In this document: positions 31,580-41,128 of the stretch, piece after piece | Numbering within the stretch: the stretch's first letter is position 1 | Layout of the letters: every line of letters begins with the position of its first letter | DNA from: an uncultured Ruminococcus sp. | Lineage (GTDB): Bacteria; Bacillota; Clostridia; Oscillospirales; Ruminococcaceae | DNA: 64,000 nt | Assembly: GCA_902786975.1 (NCBI GenBank) | Contig: CADAES010000008.1 | Coordinates: 1-64,000 of the forward strand | Reading direction: 5' to 3' | Notes under the pieces: model-generated | The model's input: only the letters and a program-made list of their open reading frames with translations | Database searches by the model: none | Told to the model about the DNA's origin: nothing | Translations under genes and position numbers: made by a program

Positions 31580-33268
31580 TCACACGTTCAGGTCTATTTC
31601 CATTATCGGCTCGCTGACGTCTGCTCCTGCGGGCACCATCGGCAATACGTTGATGTCCTTATTTATCACTACATCTATAAGGCAGGGTCTGCCGCATTTG
31701 AGCGCCTTTTTCAGTCCGTCCTTTATCTCGCTTTTTTTGGTGATGCGTATGCCCTCGATGCCGAAAGCGTCTGCAAGCTTCATAAAGTCGGTATGGCGCT
31801 GGATATCCGTCTGCGAAAATCTCTTGCCGTAGAACAGTCTTTGCCACTGTCTTACCATTCCGAGCACGTCGTTTTCAAACACCAGCTCGATAACGGGGAT
31901 ATTGTGCTTTGCAAGGCTCGAAAGCTCGTTGCAGTTCATAAAGAAGCTTCCGTCGCCTGCGATGTTGATGACTGTTCTGTCGGGATTTCCTATCTTGCTG
32001 CCTATCGCTGCACCGAGTCCGTAGCCCATAGTGCCGAGTCCGCCGCTTGATGCGAAGCTTCTTTCGCACTTGAAATTATAGAACTGTGCAGCCCACATCT
32101 GATGCTGTCCGACCTCGGTGGTGATTATCGCACTGCCCTTTGTGAGCCTGTCAAGCTCCTCGATAACGTCCTGCGGCAGCACCTCGTCCTCGTTCTCTAT
32201 CGGTACCATTTTAAGTGCATACTGCTTTTTCCATGCCTTTACCTGCTGCATCCACTTGGTATGTGTCTGCTGCGGCAGAAGCTCGGTCATTTTAGCGATA
32301 ATGTATTCAAGGTCACCTGTGACGTGGTGATAGACGTCGATATTCTTGCCGATCTCGGCGGGGTCTATCTCGATATGAATTATCTTTTTGCCGTTTGCAA
32401 AAGTATTGGGGTTGCAAAGCACTCTGTCCGAAAAACGTGAGCCGAGCACTATCATAACGTCGCACTCGCTGAGTGTGAGCGCAGCGGTCTTTGTGCCGTG
32501 CATACCGAGCATACCGATATATTCTTCCTTTGAATTGTCAAACGCACACTGTCCCATAAGCGAAAGTGCGACAGGCGCATTGACTTTTTTGACGAACTCA
32601 GCCATTTCGTCCGCTGCGTTGCAGGACACCACGCCGCCGCCTGCGTAGATGAACGGGCGCTTGCTTGCCTTGATTATCTCCACAGCCTTATCTATTTCGG
32701 CGTTTACGGTGTCGGGATTATGGTTGACTATCTTTTTCGGCTTTTTCTTCCTGTACTCTATCATCGCAGCGGAGATATCCTTCGGTACGTCGATGAGTAC
32801 GGGTCCCTTTCTGCCCTCGTTTGCGATATAGAAAGCCTCTCTGATGATGTCGGGGAACTTGTCGGGGTCCTTAACGATATAGTTATGCTTTGTCACGGGC
32901 ATAGTTATACCGCAGATATCGACCTCCTGGAACGAGTCGAGTCCAAGCAGGCTTCTTGGAACGTTGCCTGTTATAGCGACAAGCGGGATAGAGTCCATAT
33001 AAGCGGTGGCGATGCCTGTAACGAGGTTTGTCGCACCCGGGCCCGAGGTCGCAAAGACAACGCCTGTTTTGCCGGTCGTCCTTGAATAGCCGTCTGCAGC
33101 GTGGCAGGCAGCCTGTTCGTGAGCGGTGATAATGTGGTGTATCCTGTCGGAATACTTGTAAAGTGCGTCGTAGATGTTCAGCACAGCACCGCCGGGGTAG
33201 CCGAAAACAGTATCCACGCCCTGCTCGAGCAGACATTCCATTATTATATCCGATCCGTTGAGCTTCAT
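31580..33268 (-). CDS. ilvB: Acetolactate synthase large subunit
   Basis: The 562-residue ThDP enzyme has the full acetohydroxyacid synthase architecture: the N-terminal catalytic domain with the ThDP Glu (TAHEQAACHAADGYSR), FAD-binding middle domain, and C-terminal ThDP/Mg domain (GDGSFFMNCNEL and ENDVLGMVRQWQ). It condenses two pyruvates to acetolactate, or pyruvate with 2-oxobutyrate, in Val/Leu/Ile synthesis. AAGGAGTG precedes the ATG. No ilvN small subunit or other ilv gene is adjacent, so the regulatory subunit must be elsewhere or absent. Confidence 0.95.
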   Translation of the reverse strand: MKLNGSDIIMECLLEQGVDTVFGYPGGAVLNIYDALYKYSDRIHHIITAHEQAACHAADGYSRTTGKTGVVFATSGPGATNLVTGIATAYMDSIPLVAITGNVPRSLLGLDSFQEVDICGITMPVTKHNYIVKDPDKFPDIIREAFYIANEGRKGPVLIDVPKDISAAMIEYRKKKPKKIVNHNPDTVNAEIDKAVEIIKASKRPFIYAGGGVVSCNAADEMAEFVKKVNAPVALSLMGQCAFDNSKEEYIGMLGMHGTKTAALTLSECDVMIVLGSRFSDRVLCNPNTFANGKKIIHIEIDPAEIGKNIDVYHHVTGDLEYIIAKMTELLPQQTHTKWMQQVKAWKKQYALKMVPIENEDEVLPQDVIEELDRLTKGSAIITTEVGQHQMWAAQFYNFKCERSFASSGGLGTMGYGLGAAIGSKIGNPDRTVINIAGDGSFFMNCNELSSLAKHNIPVIELVFENDVLGMVRQWQRLFYGKRFSQTDIQRHTDFMKLADAFGIEGIRITKKSEIKDGLKKALKCGRPCLIDVVINKDINVLPMVPAGADVSEPIMEIDLNV

Positions 33269-33318
33269 AAAAACACTCCTTCGATAAAATCCAATATATT
33301 ATGAATACATATATAATC

Positions 33319-33347
33319 AGTATACAACATCTTGTATGAATTGTCAA
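33319..33347 (-). promoter_or_regulatory. Promoter of ilvB
   Basis: TTGACA and TATACT with a 17-bp spacer, minus strand. The leader is about 45 nt, too short for a T-box or long attenuator. Confidence 0.8.
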
Positions 33348-33427
33348 GACAAAGCTGGTAACTCCTGCCTTGTTTTCGGCGGTGCGGGGGAGTATATGCG
33401 CTGTGCGGGGAAGCTTGTGCTTTTGGC

Positions 33428-33456
33428 TTGACAATTCCGGTTTTATGTTGTATAAT
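33428..33456 (+). promoter_or_regulatory. Consensus promoter of the lipoprotein gene
   Basis: TTGACA and TATAAT, both perfect, 17-bp spacer. Confidence 0.85.
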
Positions 33457-33500
33457 ATCTGCGTATGTGATTTTGTTTGCGAAACAGAAAAGAGAGAACA

Positions 33501-34544
33501 ATGGACAGGATAAAGAAAACAGTTTTGACCCTTGCGGCTGTGTGTGCTCTGCTTGTGACAGGCTGCGCAAAGAAAGGCAGCTCATCGAGCGTCAGCGACA
33601 GCTCGTCGGCGTCGGAGCAGTCGTCTGCTGCTGACAGCCAAAGCGACAGCTCGCAGGAACAGGGCGACAGCTCGGAGCCTGTAAAGAACGAGCTGAGCGA
33701 TAATATAAAAAAAGCCGCTGCGTTCTTTGACGGCGAAAATTACGAGTATGTCTGCAAGGTTACGGGCGACCCGCACGATGCGCAGATAACGCTCATCAGG
33801 GACGGGAACGTGTGCTTTCAGTCCACCGCATACAAGGGCGGCGAGGCTTTCGTTTACTGCGACGGCAAGGACACATACAGATTTGATACATTCACTATGA
33901 CCTATCAGAAGGAAAAGGGCAAGGTTACGCTTTCGCCCTCGGGCAATCTGATAACCGAAGCTGTCAAGAAGGAGCTTCCTGCGACCAAGACACGCATAAG
34001 CAGCTTTGACACGGAAAAATACAAGGTCGAGGAATATACCTATACCGCACCGGCATATATTACAGTACTGGATTTCTGCTTTGACAAGACTACGGGCGAG
34101 CTGAAAAACTATACTGCGACCTACTCGGTCGAGGGCCGTGACAACGAGGTCCAGTACAGGGAAGTGCTGAAAATGGTCTCGGGCGGCGCAAAGGTAAAGG
34201 ACATTTCCGCCGAGACTATAACAAGGGATTACACCGAGCTTGCTTCGCTGAGCGAAGAAAAGCGTGAGGAGCTTTGCAGAAAGCTCTTTATCGAGTACAA
34301 CATCAAAAACGAGGATCTTTACGAAAACGGAGTTACGCTGTACGACCTCAAAACGATAAAGTATACTGACCTTGCGGGCGCTGTTATCGCCAACGCTGCC
34401 GATGCACAGCCGCTTAAAAAGGACAAAAAGGACGACAGCTCCGAAAAGGACAGCAGTTCCGACAAGGACAGTAGTTCCGTTAAGGACAGCAGTTCCGACA
34501 AGGACGAAAATTCCTCAAAAGACGAAAGCTCCAAAAAGGACTGA
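33501..34544 (+). CDS. Secreted lipoprotein, function unknown
   Basis: The 347-residue protein has a lipoprotein signal peptide with lipobox LVTGC (Cys near residue 22). A Ser/Asp/Gln-rich spacer (to about residue 60) is followed by a globular domain (about 65-310), and then a striking C-terminal tail of KDSSSDKDSSS-type repeats. The globular part has a LolA/outer-membrane-lipoprotein-like feel (alternating beta strands with YRFDTFTMTYQKEKG, FCFDKTTGELKNYTATY), but I do not claim membership. Start chosen at 33501. It is anchored outside the cytoplasmic membrane; the charged tails may interact with the wall. Confidence 0.8.
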   Translation: MDRIKKTVLTLAAVCALLVTGCAKKGSSSSVSDSSSASEQSSAADSQSDSSQEQGDSSEPVKNELSDNIKKAAAFFDGENYEYVCKVTGDPHDAQITLIRDGNVCFQSTAYKGGEAFVYCDGKDTYRFDTFTMTYQKEKGKVTLSPSGNLITEAVKKELPATKTRISSFDTEKYKVEEYTYTAPAYITVLDFCFDKTTGELKNYTATYSVEGRDNEVQYREVLKMVSGGAKVKDISAETITRDYTELASLSEEKREELCRKLFIEYNIKNEDLYENGVTLYDLKTIKYTDLAGAVIANAADAQPLKKDKKDDSSEKDSSSDKDSSSVKDSSSDKDENSSKDESSKKD

Positions 34545-34691
34545 GCGTACCGCAGCTTTGCGGCCGGCTGTTTCAGCCCCGATAACGAGCGTGAACGATG
34601 AACGTGCCTTTGGCTTTGCCCGAAAAGCATTGTAAAAAAGGCGGCAGGACGCATACAGACGTCCCGAATAACAACTGACAAGAGTGACGAT

Positions 34692-35162
34692 ATGAATATT
34701 ATACAGCTTTTACACCCGAAGGCTCTGATAGACTATGTCTACGACGACACGACCTGCCGTCAGGCACTTGAGATAATGGGCAACCACGGCTTTACGGCGG
34801 TGCCCGTGATAAGCCACGAGGGAGAATATATCAGGACGCTCGCTGAGGGCGACCTGCTGTGGTTTATGATAAACAACGAGCTTGGCGGAAGAAAAGAACT
34901 TGAACAGTATTCCATCAGCGATGTGAACATCAAGCGCAACGTTCAGGTGAAGCCCGTGTCGGTGGCTTCCTCGATAGACGATGTGCTTCTTATGCTCATC
35001 AATCAGAACTTTGTGCCTGTCATTGACGACAGGAAAATGTTTATCGGCATAATCACACGAAGCGATGTGCTAAAATACTGTCACGGACGGCTGAAAGAGT
35101 CCGCAGGCGCAACAGACAATAAGGAATATGAAAGGGCTGAAGGTTTTGAACAGGATGAATAA
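34692..35162 (+). CDS. Tandem CBS-domain protein
   Basis: The 156-residue protein has two CBS motifs (residues about 10-60: QALEIMGNHGFTAVPVISHEGEYIRTLAEGDLLW; and about 88-140: SSIDDVLLMLINQNFVPVIDDRKMFIGIITRSDVL). Such stand-alone pairs bind adenine nucleotides or cyclic dinucleotides and often regulate a partner protein. No strong ribosome binding site is evident (only aagagtgacg). It overlaps the start of the carboxypeptidase gene, suggesting coupled expression. Partner and ligand are unknown. Confidence 0.85.
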   Translation: MNIIQLLHPKALIDYVYDDTTCRQALEIMGNHGFTAVPVISHEGEYIRTLAEGDLLWFMINNELGGRKELEQYSISDVNIKRNVQVKPVSVASSIDDVLLMLINQNFVPVIDDRKMFIGIITRSDVLKYCHGRLKESAGATDNKEYERAEGFEQDE

Positions 35163-36318
35163 AAAGGGGAACGCCGCTATGGTGGCGCTGCTTGTGATGA
35201 TAATTATAGTCGGAGTTGCGGCTATCGTAATGGTGCTTGCGGGCAGGAATTCCATTGATGAGGAGGAAAAGTTCAAGCAGAACAGCACCACCTCAACACA
35301 GACGACGGCTCCCGTGGTGACCTCGGCTACAACGCCGACCACCCCCGCTGTGGTAGACCTTTACCCCAAGAACGATCCGAGCTTCAAGAATACCAGCATC
35401 AAGGACTTCAGTTCAGATGCTTCACTTCTCGTTGACCTTGATACGGATACGATACTTGCGGGAAGCAACATCAACAAGCGCATTTACCCTGCCTCTCTCA
35501 CAAAGGTAATGACTATACTCGTTGCTGCTGAGAACCTGAGGTCGTATGACGATACATACACGTTCAAGGATTCCGATTTCACCAAGCTCGTCGAGGAAAA
35601 GGCTTCTATGGCTGGCTTCAAGCCGGGCGAGAAGGTAGTCGCAAAGGATCTGTTCTACGGAGCTATCCTCCCCAGCGGCGCAGACGCGGTAGTAGGACTT
35701 GAAAACCTCGTTGCAGGCTCGGAAAAAAGCTTTGTGAAGCTTATGAACGACAGAGCAAAGGAGCTCGGCCTTAAAAATACCCACTTTGTAAACGGCACGG
35801 GAATACACGACCCCAATCACTACACGACCGCAGCCGATATGGCAGTTATAATGAAGGTCGCTAACCACAACATCACCTGCAAGAACGTCATGAACACGTT
35901 TGACTATACCACGTCCAGAACGACGCAGAACCCCGAGGGCATACACCTTACCTGTCTGCTCGGCGGAAGGCTCAGCGGCTACTACGTTGATAAGAACGGC
36001 AACGGCGCTAACGACGATAACGTAAAGATACTCGGCGGAAAGACAGGCTTCACCAACGAGGCTTGCTACTGTGTTGCAACGACTTGTGAGGATACCTCAA
36101 CGGGACATACATTTGTCTGCATCACCATAAAGAGCCCTACCGACAAGCAGGCGATACTCGACACTATCTCGATGTATGAAAAGTATCTCCCCGGAAGCAA
36201 GGCTAAGATACCCGATGCCGAGGTCACAACGACCGCTGCGACTGCTAAGCAGGAGGGCTTGACCACTGCGGCGACCAAGAAGGCTGCTGCTGTGACTACA
36301 AAGAAAAAGGCTGCCTGA
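35128..36318 (+). CDS. D-alanyl-D-alanine carboxypeptidase (PBP5/DacF type)
   Basis: The 396-residue penicillin-binding protein of the S11 peptidase family has an N-terminal TM anchor (about 18-40), a Thr-rich linker (to about 70), and the catalytic domain. The catalytic SxxK is present (S123-L-T-K126), followed by PSGADA in the position of the SxN motif and GGKTGFT as the KTG box. The C-terminus is Thr/Lys/Ala-rich. It trims the terminal D-Ala from peptidoglycan stem peptides outside the membrane. The start could be 35128 or 35155 (MNKKGN, overlapping the CBS stop); neither has a strong site. Confidence 0.92.
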   Translation: MKGLKVLNRMNKKGNAAMVALLVMIIIVGVAAIVMVLAGRNSIDEEEKFKQNSTTSTQTTAPVVTSATTPTTPAVVDLYPKNDPSFKNTSIKDFSSDASLLVDLDTDTILAGSNINKRIYPASLTKVMTILVAAENLRSYDDTYTFKDSDFTKLVEEKASMAGFKPGEKVVAKDLFYGAILPSGADAVVGLENLVAGSEKSFVKLMNDRAKELGLKNTHFVNGTGIHDPNHYTTAADMAVIMKVANHNITCKNVMNTFDYTTSRTTQNPEGIHLTCLLGGRLSGYYVDKNGNGANDDNVKILGGKTGFTNEACYCVATTCEDTSTGHTFVCITIKSPTDKQAILDTISMYEKYLPGSKAKIPDAEVTTTAATAKQEGLTTAATKKAAAVTTKKKAA

Positions 36319-36328
36319 TAAAGGCTTT

Positions 36329-36367
36329 AAAAAAACGGACTGCTCTTATCGAACGGTCCGTTTTTTT
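36329..36367 (+). terminator. Terminator after the carboxypeptidase gene
   Basis: An 11-bp stem (A6 CGGAC with GTCCG T6) and 7-T run. The A-rich left arm may also serve clpB on the opposite strand. Confidence 0.85.
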
Positions 36368-36386
36368 GTACATATGTGCCGTAGAT

Positions 36387-39005
36387 TTACTGTGCGGTGT
36401 ATATGATATCAAGCGTGAAATCGCTGCCGTTATAGTCCACCGACAGCACCGATTCGGGCGGTACGTCCTCGGCGATGAGCTTTTTGGCGATAAGCGTTTC
36501 GATACGCCTCTGGATAAACCTTTTCAGCGGTCTTGCGCCGAAATTCTGGTCATAGCCCTGGCTTATGACAGCTTCCTTTGCCTTGTCCGAGACCTCTATG
36601 CTGAGGTGCTTGTCGGACAGCCTCTTTTGAAGCTGTGACAGCATAAGGTCAACTATCCTGCCTATCTCCGATCTCATCAGCGGCTTGTAGCATATTATCT
36701 CGTCGAGACGGTTGAGAAATTCGGGTCGGAACTGCTTGTGAAGCAGCTCATCGACCTGGCTGCGTGCGGCTTCGGATATCTCGCCGTTTTCGTTTATGCC
36801 GTCGAGGATATACGGCGAGCCGAGGTTAGATGTGAGAATGATTATCGTGTTCTTGAAATCGACCGTCCTGCCCTGAGAATCGGTGATGCGTCCGTCATCG
36901 AGCACCTGTAGCAGGATATTGAACACGTCGGGGTGAGCCTTTTCTATCTCGTCAAGAAGCACTACCGAGTACGGCTTTCTCCTTACGGCTTCGGTGAGCT
37001 GTCCGCCCTCCTCGTAGCCGACATATCCCGGAGGCGCTCCTATCAGCCTCGATACGCTGAATTTCTCCATATATTCCGACATATCTATTCTTACGATGTT
37101 GTTCTCGTCGTCAAAAAGCGCCTGTGCGAGCGCCTTTGCAAGCTCAGTCTTTCCGACGCCCGTAGGTCCGAGGAACATAAAACTTCCTATCGGCTGGTTC
37201 GGGTTTGCGATGCCTGCACGGGAGCGCAGTATCGCCTGCGAAACAAGCTCTACCGCTTCGTCCTGGCCTACGACACGCTCGTGCAGAATATCGGGCAGGC
37301 GCAGAAGCTTATCTCTTTCGCTCTCGACCAGCTTTGAAACGGGGATACCCGTCCAGCGTCCGATTATCCTTGCTATCTCCTCCTCGGTGACCTTGTCACG
37401 AAGCAGGGTGTTCTTTGCGGTCGACTGTTCAGCCTTTTCCTCCTCCTGTGCGAGCTGCTGCTGGAGCTGTGCCATTTTGCCGTATTTCAGCTCGGCAAGC
37501 TTGTTCAGGTCGTATTCACGCTCGGCTTTTTCGATGTCCTTTGAGCACTGCTCGATATCCTCACGAAGCTTCTGCACCTTTGAGATAGCCGACTTTTCGT
37601 TCTCCCACTTTGCCTTCATCTCATTGAACTGCTCACGCATCTGTGCAAGCTCCTTCTGTACATCGTGGAGCTGCTCGACGGCAAGCTTGTCGTTCTCCTT
37701 CTTGAGGACTGTCTCCTCTATCTCGTGCTGGAGTATCTTTCGCCTTATCTCGTCAAGCTCGGTCGGCATCGAATCCATTTCGGTACGTATAAGCGCACAA
37801 GCCTCGTCCACAAGGTCGATAGCCTTGTCGGGCAGGAACCTGTCGGAGATGTATCTGTTCGAGAGAACAGCGGCGGAGATGAGCGCCTGGTCCTGTATCT
37901 TTACGCCGTGGAACACCTCGTATCTCTCCTTTAGTCCACGCAGGATAGAGATAGTGTCCTCGACTGTCGGCTCGTTTACCATTACCGGCTGGAAACGCCT
38001 TTCCAGCGCAGCGTCCTTTTCGATGTACTGGCGGTACTCGTTGAGCGTCGTCGCACCGATGCAGTGCAGCTCGCCCCTTGCAAGCATAGGCTTGAGCAGG
38101 TTGCCTGCGTCCATCGCACCGTCGGACTTGCCTGCACCGACGATGTTGTGAAGCTCGTCTATGAACAGGATTATCCGCCCCTCGGACTTCTTTATCTCCT
38201 GAACGACAGCCTTGAAACGCTCCTCGAACTCGCCTCTGTACTTTGCGCCTGCGATGAGCGAACCCATATCGAGACTGAAAACCTGTCTGTCCTTGAGGTT
38301 GTCCGGGACATCTCCGCTGACGATACGCTGTGCAAGCCCCTCGGCTATCGCAGTCTTGCCGACGCCCGGCTCACCGATAAGGCAGGGGTTGTTCTTGGTC
38401 TTTCGTGAAAGTATGCGGATAACGTTTCTTATCTCGCTGTCACGCCCGATAACAGGGTCAAGCTTGCCTGCTCTTGCAAGCTCAACAAGGTCCTGACCGT
38501 ACTTTTTCAGAACGTCGTAGGTCTCCTCGGGGTTCTGGTTCGTGACGGTGGCGTTGCCCCTTACCGACTGAAGCACCTGCAAAAACTCACTGCGGGTTAT
38601 GTTGAAGGTGTTGAACAGCTTTTTCATTTCGCTGTTCGGCTGATCGAGCATACCGAGCATAAGGTGCTCGACAGACACATACTCGTCCTTCATCCTGCCG
38701 GCACATTCCTCGGCGGTGTTGAGACTTCTGTCCAAATCATTGGACACATAGACGGAATCCGCCTGACGTCCGCCCGAGAAGCTGACCTTTGGGATAGTGT
38801 TTATCGACTGTGTCACCGCAGTTCTGAAATTCTCGGGGTCGACCTCCATTTTAGTAAGCAGCTGTGGGATAAGCCCGTTCTCCTGCGTGAGCAGAGCAAG
38901 CATAAGGTGCTGCTGGTCAACGGTCTGGTTGCCGTAGCTCGAAGCCGCTGACTGTGCGTTTTGAAAAGCTTCCAATGATTTTTGAGTTAATTTCTGAGCA
39001 TTCAT
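36387..39005 (-). CDS. clpB: ATP-dependent disaggregase ClpB
   Basis: The 872-residue Hsp100 protein is of normal ClpB length. It has Clp_N repeats (1-145), a first AAA+ module (Walker [14 protein letters not shown], Walker B FIDELHN), the long coiled-coil middle domain (about 400-530, rich in Glu/Lys/Gln) and a second AAA+ module ([26 protein letters not shown]) with a C-terminal D2-small domain. With DnaK it resolves protein aggregates. A 51-nt gap containing no promoter or terminator separates it from the upstream ribbon-helix-helix gene, so they are probably co-transcribed. No CIRCE or CtsR-like site is visible. Confidence 0.96.
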   Translation of the reverse strand: MNAQKLTQKSLEAFQNAQSAASSYGNQTVDQQHLMLALLTQENGLIPQLLTKMEVDPENFRTAVTQSINTIPKVSFSGGRQADSVYVSNDLDRSLNTAEECAGRMKDEYVSVEHLMLGMLDQPNSEMKKLFNTFNITRSEFLQVLQSVRGNATVTNQNPEETYDVLKKYGQDLVELARAGKLDPVIGRDSEIRNVIRILSRKTKNNPCLIGEPGVGKTAIAEGLAQRIVSGDVPDNLKDRQVFSLDMGSLIAGAKYRGEFEERFKAVVQEIKKSEGRIILFIDELHNIVGAGKSDGAMDAGNLLKPMLARGELHCIGATTLNEYRQYIEKDAALERRFQPVMVNEPTVEDTISILRGLKERYEVFHGVKIQDQALISAAVLSNRYISDRFLPDKAIDLVDEACALIRTEMDSMPTELDEIRRKILQHEIEETVLKKENDKLAVEQLHDVQKELAQMREQFNEMKAKWENEKSAISKVQKLREDIEQCSKDIEKAEREYDLNKLAELKYGKMAQLQQQLAQEEEKAEQSTAKNTLLRDKVTEEEIARIIGRWTGIPVSKLVESERDKLLRLPDILHERVVGQDEAVELVSQAILRSRAGIANPNQPIGSFMFLGPTGVGKTELAKALAQALFDDENNIVRIDMSEYMEKFSVSRLIGAPPGYVGYEEGGQLTEAVRRKPYSVVLLDEIEKAHPDVFNILLQVLDDGRITDSQGRTVDFKNTIIILTSNLGSPYILDGINENGEISEAARSQVDELLHKQFRPEFLNRLDEIICYKPLMRSEIGRIVDLMLSQLQKRLSDKHLSIEVSDKAKEAVISQGYDQNFGARPLKRFIQRRIETLIAKKLIAEDVPPESVLSVDYNGSDFTLDIIYTAQ

Positions 39006-39056
39006 TTTTCTTTCCTCCGTTCTTTGTTTATAGTTTTATCATTTCGATTTGGTTTA

Positions 39057-39713
39057 TTACAGTATCAGCACACCTTGTTTCAGATAGTTGGTATACATCT
39101 GCTCGGTGAGGCTGGCAGCGTGCTTGGGGTCGTCGAGATTGTCAAAATAGTTCTTTATACAACTGTCGATAAGCTCGATATACCGCCCGATAGCGTTTCC
39201 GATGTCCTCGTCGCTGAGGCTCTCCTGCTTGGGCGAGTAGAAGTCCCTCGTGTAGCAGCCGTTTGACAGACTGCACGGGAAACCGCCCTCAAACATCTGC
39301 GAGAGGTTAGAGCGTTCAAGCTTCTGCCACAGGCGGAAAAAGCTGTTCATCGCACTTATCAGACTCTCCGAGGTCGTCCTGAAGCGCACTTTGAGCCGAC
39401 CGACCTTTCCGCCCATATCTCTTGCGAGCTCGACGCTGTAGCGTATCGTCGGGCGGTACTTGTATTTCAGCAGGCTTTTCATTGAGAGCATCGACCCGCC
39501 GGTCTGCTCGACAAGCTGGAATCGGCTGTCCACAAGGCTACGCATCGCATCGAATATCTCTTTCATACGCATCTCGGGCGTGTTAAGCTCAAGCTTCTGC
39601 GCAAGCAGGGTGTTGATAAGATTGCTTCGGCTGGTGTTCATACGGCAGGCGAGCTTATCGACCTCGCTGACGACGTCGTCGTCCAGCACAAGGCTGTAAA
39701 CGCTTTTGGACAT
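39057..39713 (-). CDS. Ribbon-helix-helix regulator candidate upstream of clpB
   Basis: The 218-residue protein has an N-terminal RHH/CopG-like domain (residues 1-45: VYSLVLDDDVVSEVDKLACRMNTSRSNLINTLLAQKL) and a larger unassigned C-terminal domain. The start at 39713 follows AAAGGAGG. It is the first gene of the clpB transcript. Its promoter region carries two identical ATTATATAATTT boxes 21 bp apart, one overlapping the spacer and the -35 box, which suits binding of RHH dimers on one DNA face. Regulation of clpB by this protein is inference. Confidence 0.75.
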   Translation of the reverse strand: MSKSVYSLVLDDDVVSEVDKLACRMNTSRSNLINTLLAQKLELNTPEMRMKEIFDAMRSLVDSRFQLVEQTGGSMLSMKSLLKYKYRPTIRYSVELARDMGGKVGRLKVRFRTTSESLISAMNSFFRLWQKLERSNLSQMFEGGFPCSLSNGCYTRDFYSPKQESLSDEDIGNAIGRYIELIDSCIKNYFDNLDDPKHAASLTEQMYTNYLKQGVLIL

Positions 39714-39747
39714 ATCGTGACCTCCTTTAACTCTATTGTTCATTAAT

Positions 39748-39775
39748 ATTATAACACAATTATATAATTTGTCAA
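39748..39775 (-). promoter_or_regulatory. Promoter of the RHH-clpB operon
   Basis: TTGACA and TATAAT with a 16-bp spacer, minus strand. Confidence 0.8.
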
Positions 39776-39791
39776 GTGGATTATATAATTT
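39759..39791. promoter_or_regulatory. Twin ATTATATAATTT operator boxes
   Basis: Identical 12-mers at 39759-39770 and 39780-39791, exactly 21 bp (two helical turns) apart, each containing the palindrome ATTATATAAT. Confidence 0.6.
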
Positions 39792-40009
39792 ATCTTGCGA
39801 ATTATTTAGAAATAAGCAAAAAAGAGAGGACAGGCCTTATAGACCGTTCCCTGTCAGATGCCGCAGATAAGAAGCTTTGGCGGCTATTTTTCCCACAGTA
39901 AAGCTATTTTTACCTCTGAAAGCGCAGATAAAAGCTTTTTTGCCAACAAGACACTAAAAATCTGCGGCGAATATTACCTAAATTTGTGCAATATTATTTG
40001 ATATAATAT

Positions 40010-40038
40010 TTGCATTTTACGTATAAATGTAGTATAAT
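40010..40038 (+). promoter_or_regulatory. Promoter of the MraY-like/phospholipid operon
   Basis: TTGCAT and TATAAT with a 17-bp spacer. Confidence 0.75.
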
Positions 40039-40125
40039 AGTACTGTGTATTTTGAGAAGTGCGGTCAAAACACGGTCTTGCGTGCGCAAACAGCGTATTT
40101 ACCGCATATGAAAAGGATGAGACAG

Positions 40126-41094
40126 ATGTTATACGATCTGCTGCAAAAGCTTGGCAAGGACTTTCCCATCAAGGGCATAGCGCTTGTAACGGTCTTTCTG
40201 ACGGGCTTTGTGCTTACTTTTATTTGCCTCAGGGTGTTCCGCAAGCTGCTCCCGAAGGATCAGGGGCGTGAGTTTGCGGTGAACGGCTCGCTCTCGGAGG
40301 GAAAGGCAAGAGGTGCGGGGCTTATCTTCGTGACCTGCTTCGTTTTCCTGGCGGCGCTGTTCATTCCGCTGAATGTCGAGCTTGTGCTTTATATGGTCTT
40401 TATCTATCTTGCAATGCTCAGCGGTTATTTCGACGATGCCGCAGAGGTGCCGTGGGGAAATCTCAAAAAGGGTCTTATCGACCTTGTGGTGTCCTGCGGG
40501 ATAGGTTATACATATTACCATTTCAACTCGTCTGATATTACTATCGGTCTTTTCAACTGGCATATCCACATCCCGCCCGTGCTGTTCGTGATACTCGCTT
40601 CGGCACTGGTCTGGGCTTCGATAAATGTTACCAACTGCGCTGACGGCGTAGACGGACTTTGCGCAACGCTGTGCATAGTTTCGATAATGCTCCTGGGCAG
40701 GCTTCTTGACTCCTCGAATATGATGTCCATGTGTATCATAATGGTCGGCGTGCTTGCGGCTTACCTGTGGTTCAACGCTTCACCAAGCACTATGCTGATG
40801 GGCGACGCAGGTTCAAGGGCATTGGGAGTTTTCCTTGCGCTGCTTGCACTGAAATCGGCTATGCCTATCGCATATATCCCGCTTTGCATAATGCTGATAA
40901 TAGACGGCGGGCTCGGACTCATCAAGGTCTCGTTCATAAGATTTTTAAAGCTGAAGGGCTTTATGAAAAATATCCGCACACCTATCCACGACCACGTCAG
41001 AAAGAATAAGGGCTGGTCGGACACGCAGGTAGTGCTAAGGTTCGTAATTATCCAGATAGTGATAGGAGTTTGCTATCACCTCGGCGGAATGTGA
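40126..41094 (+). CDS. MraY-like phospho-sugar transferase (glycosyltransferase 4 family)
   Basis: The 322-residue protein has about ten TM helices. MraY-type motifs: GYFDDAAEVPWGNLKKG (the DDxxK region, here with altered Lys spacing), NVTNCADGVDGL, MGDAGSRALGVFLA and the cytoplasmic TPIHDHVRKNKGWSD in place of the usual PIHHHFE box. The family moves a phospho-sugar from UDP-sugar to undecaprenyl phosphate. It may be the peptidoglycan enzyme or a paralogue using another sugar; its location with lipid genes rather than a division cluster favours caution. Start at 40126 chosen for AAAAGGATG 7-9 nt upstream; ATGs at 40108 and 40117 are possible. Confidence 0.85.
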   Translation: MLYDLLQKLGKDFPIKGIALVTVFLTGFVLTFICLRVFRKLLPKDQGREFAVNGSLSEGKARGAGLIFVTCFVFLAALFIPLNVELVLYMVFIYLAMLSGYFDDAAEVPWGNLKKGLIDLVVSCGIGYTYYHFNSSDITIGLFNWHIHIPPVLFVILASALVWASINVTNCADGVDGLCATLCIVSIMLLGRLLDSSNMMSMCIIMVGVLAAYLWFNASPSTMLMGDAGSRALGVFLALLALKSAMPIAYIPLCIMLIIDGGLGLIKVSFIRFLKLKGFMKNIRTPIHDHVRKNKGWSDTQVVLRFVIIQIVIGVCYHLGGM

Positions 41095-41128
41095 CGGCAG
41101 CATCTGCGAAAGCAAAGAATAATATGGA

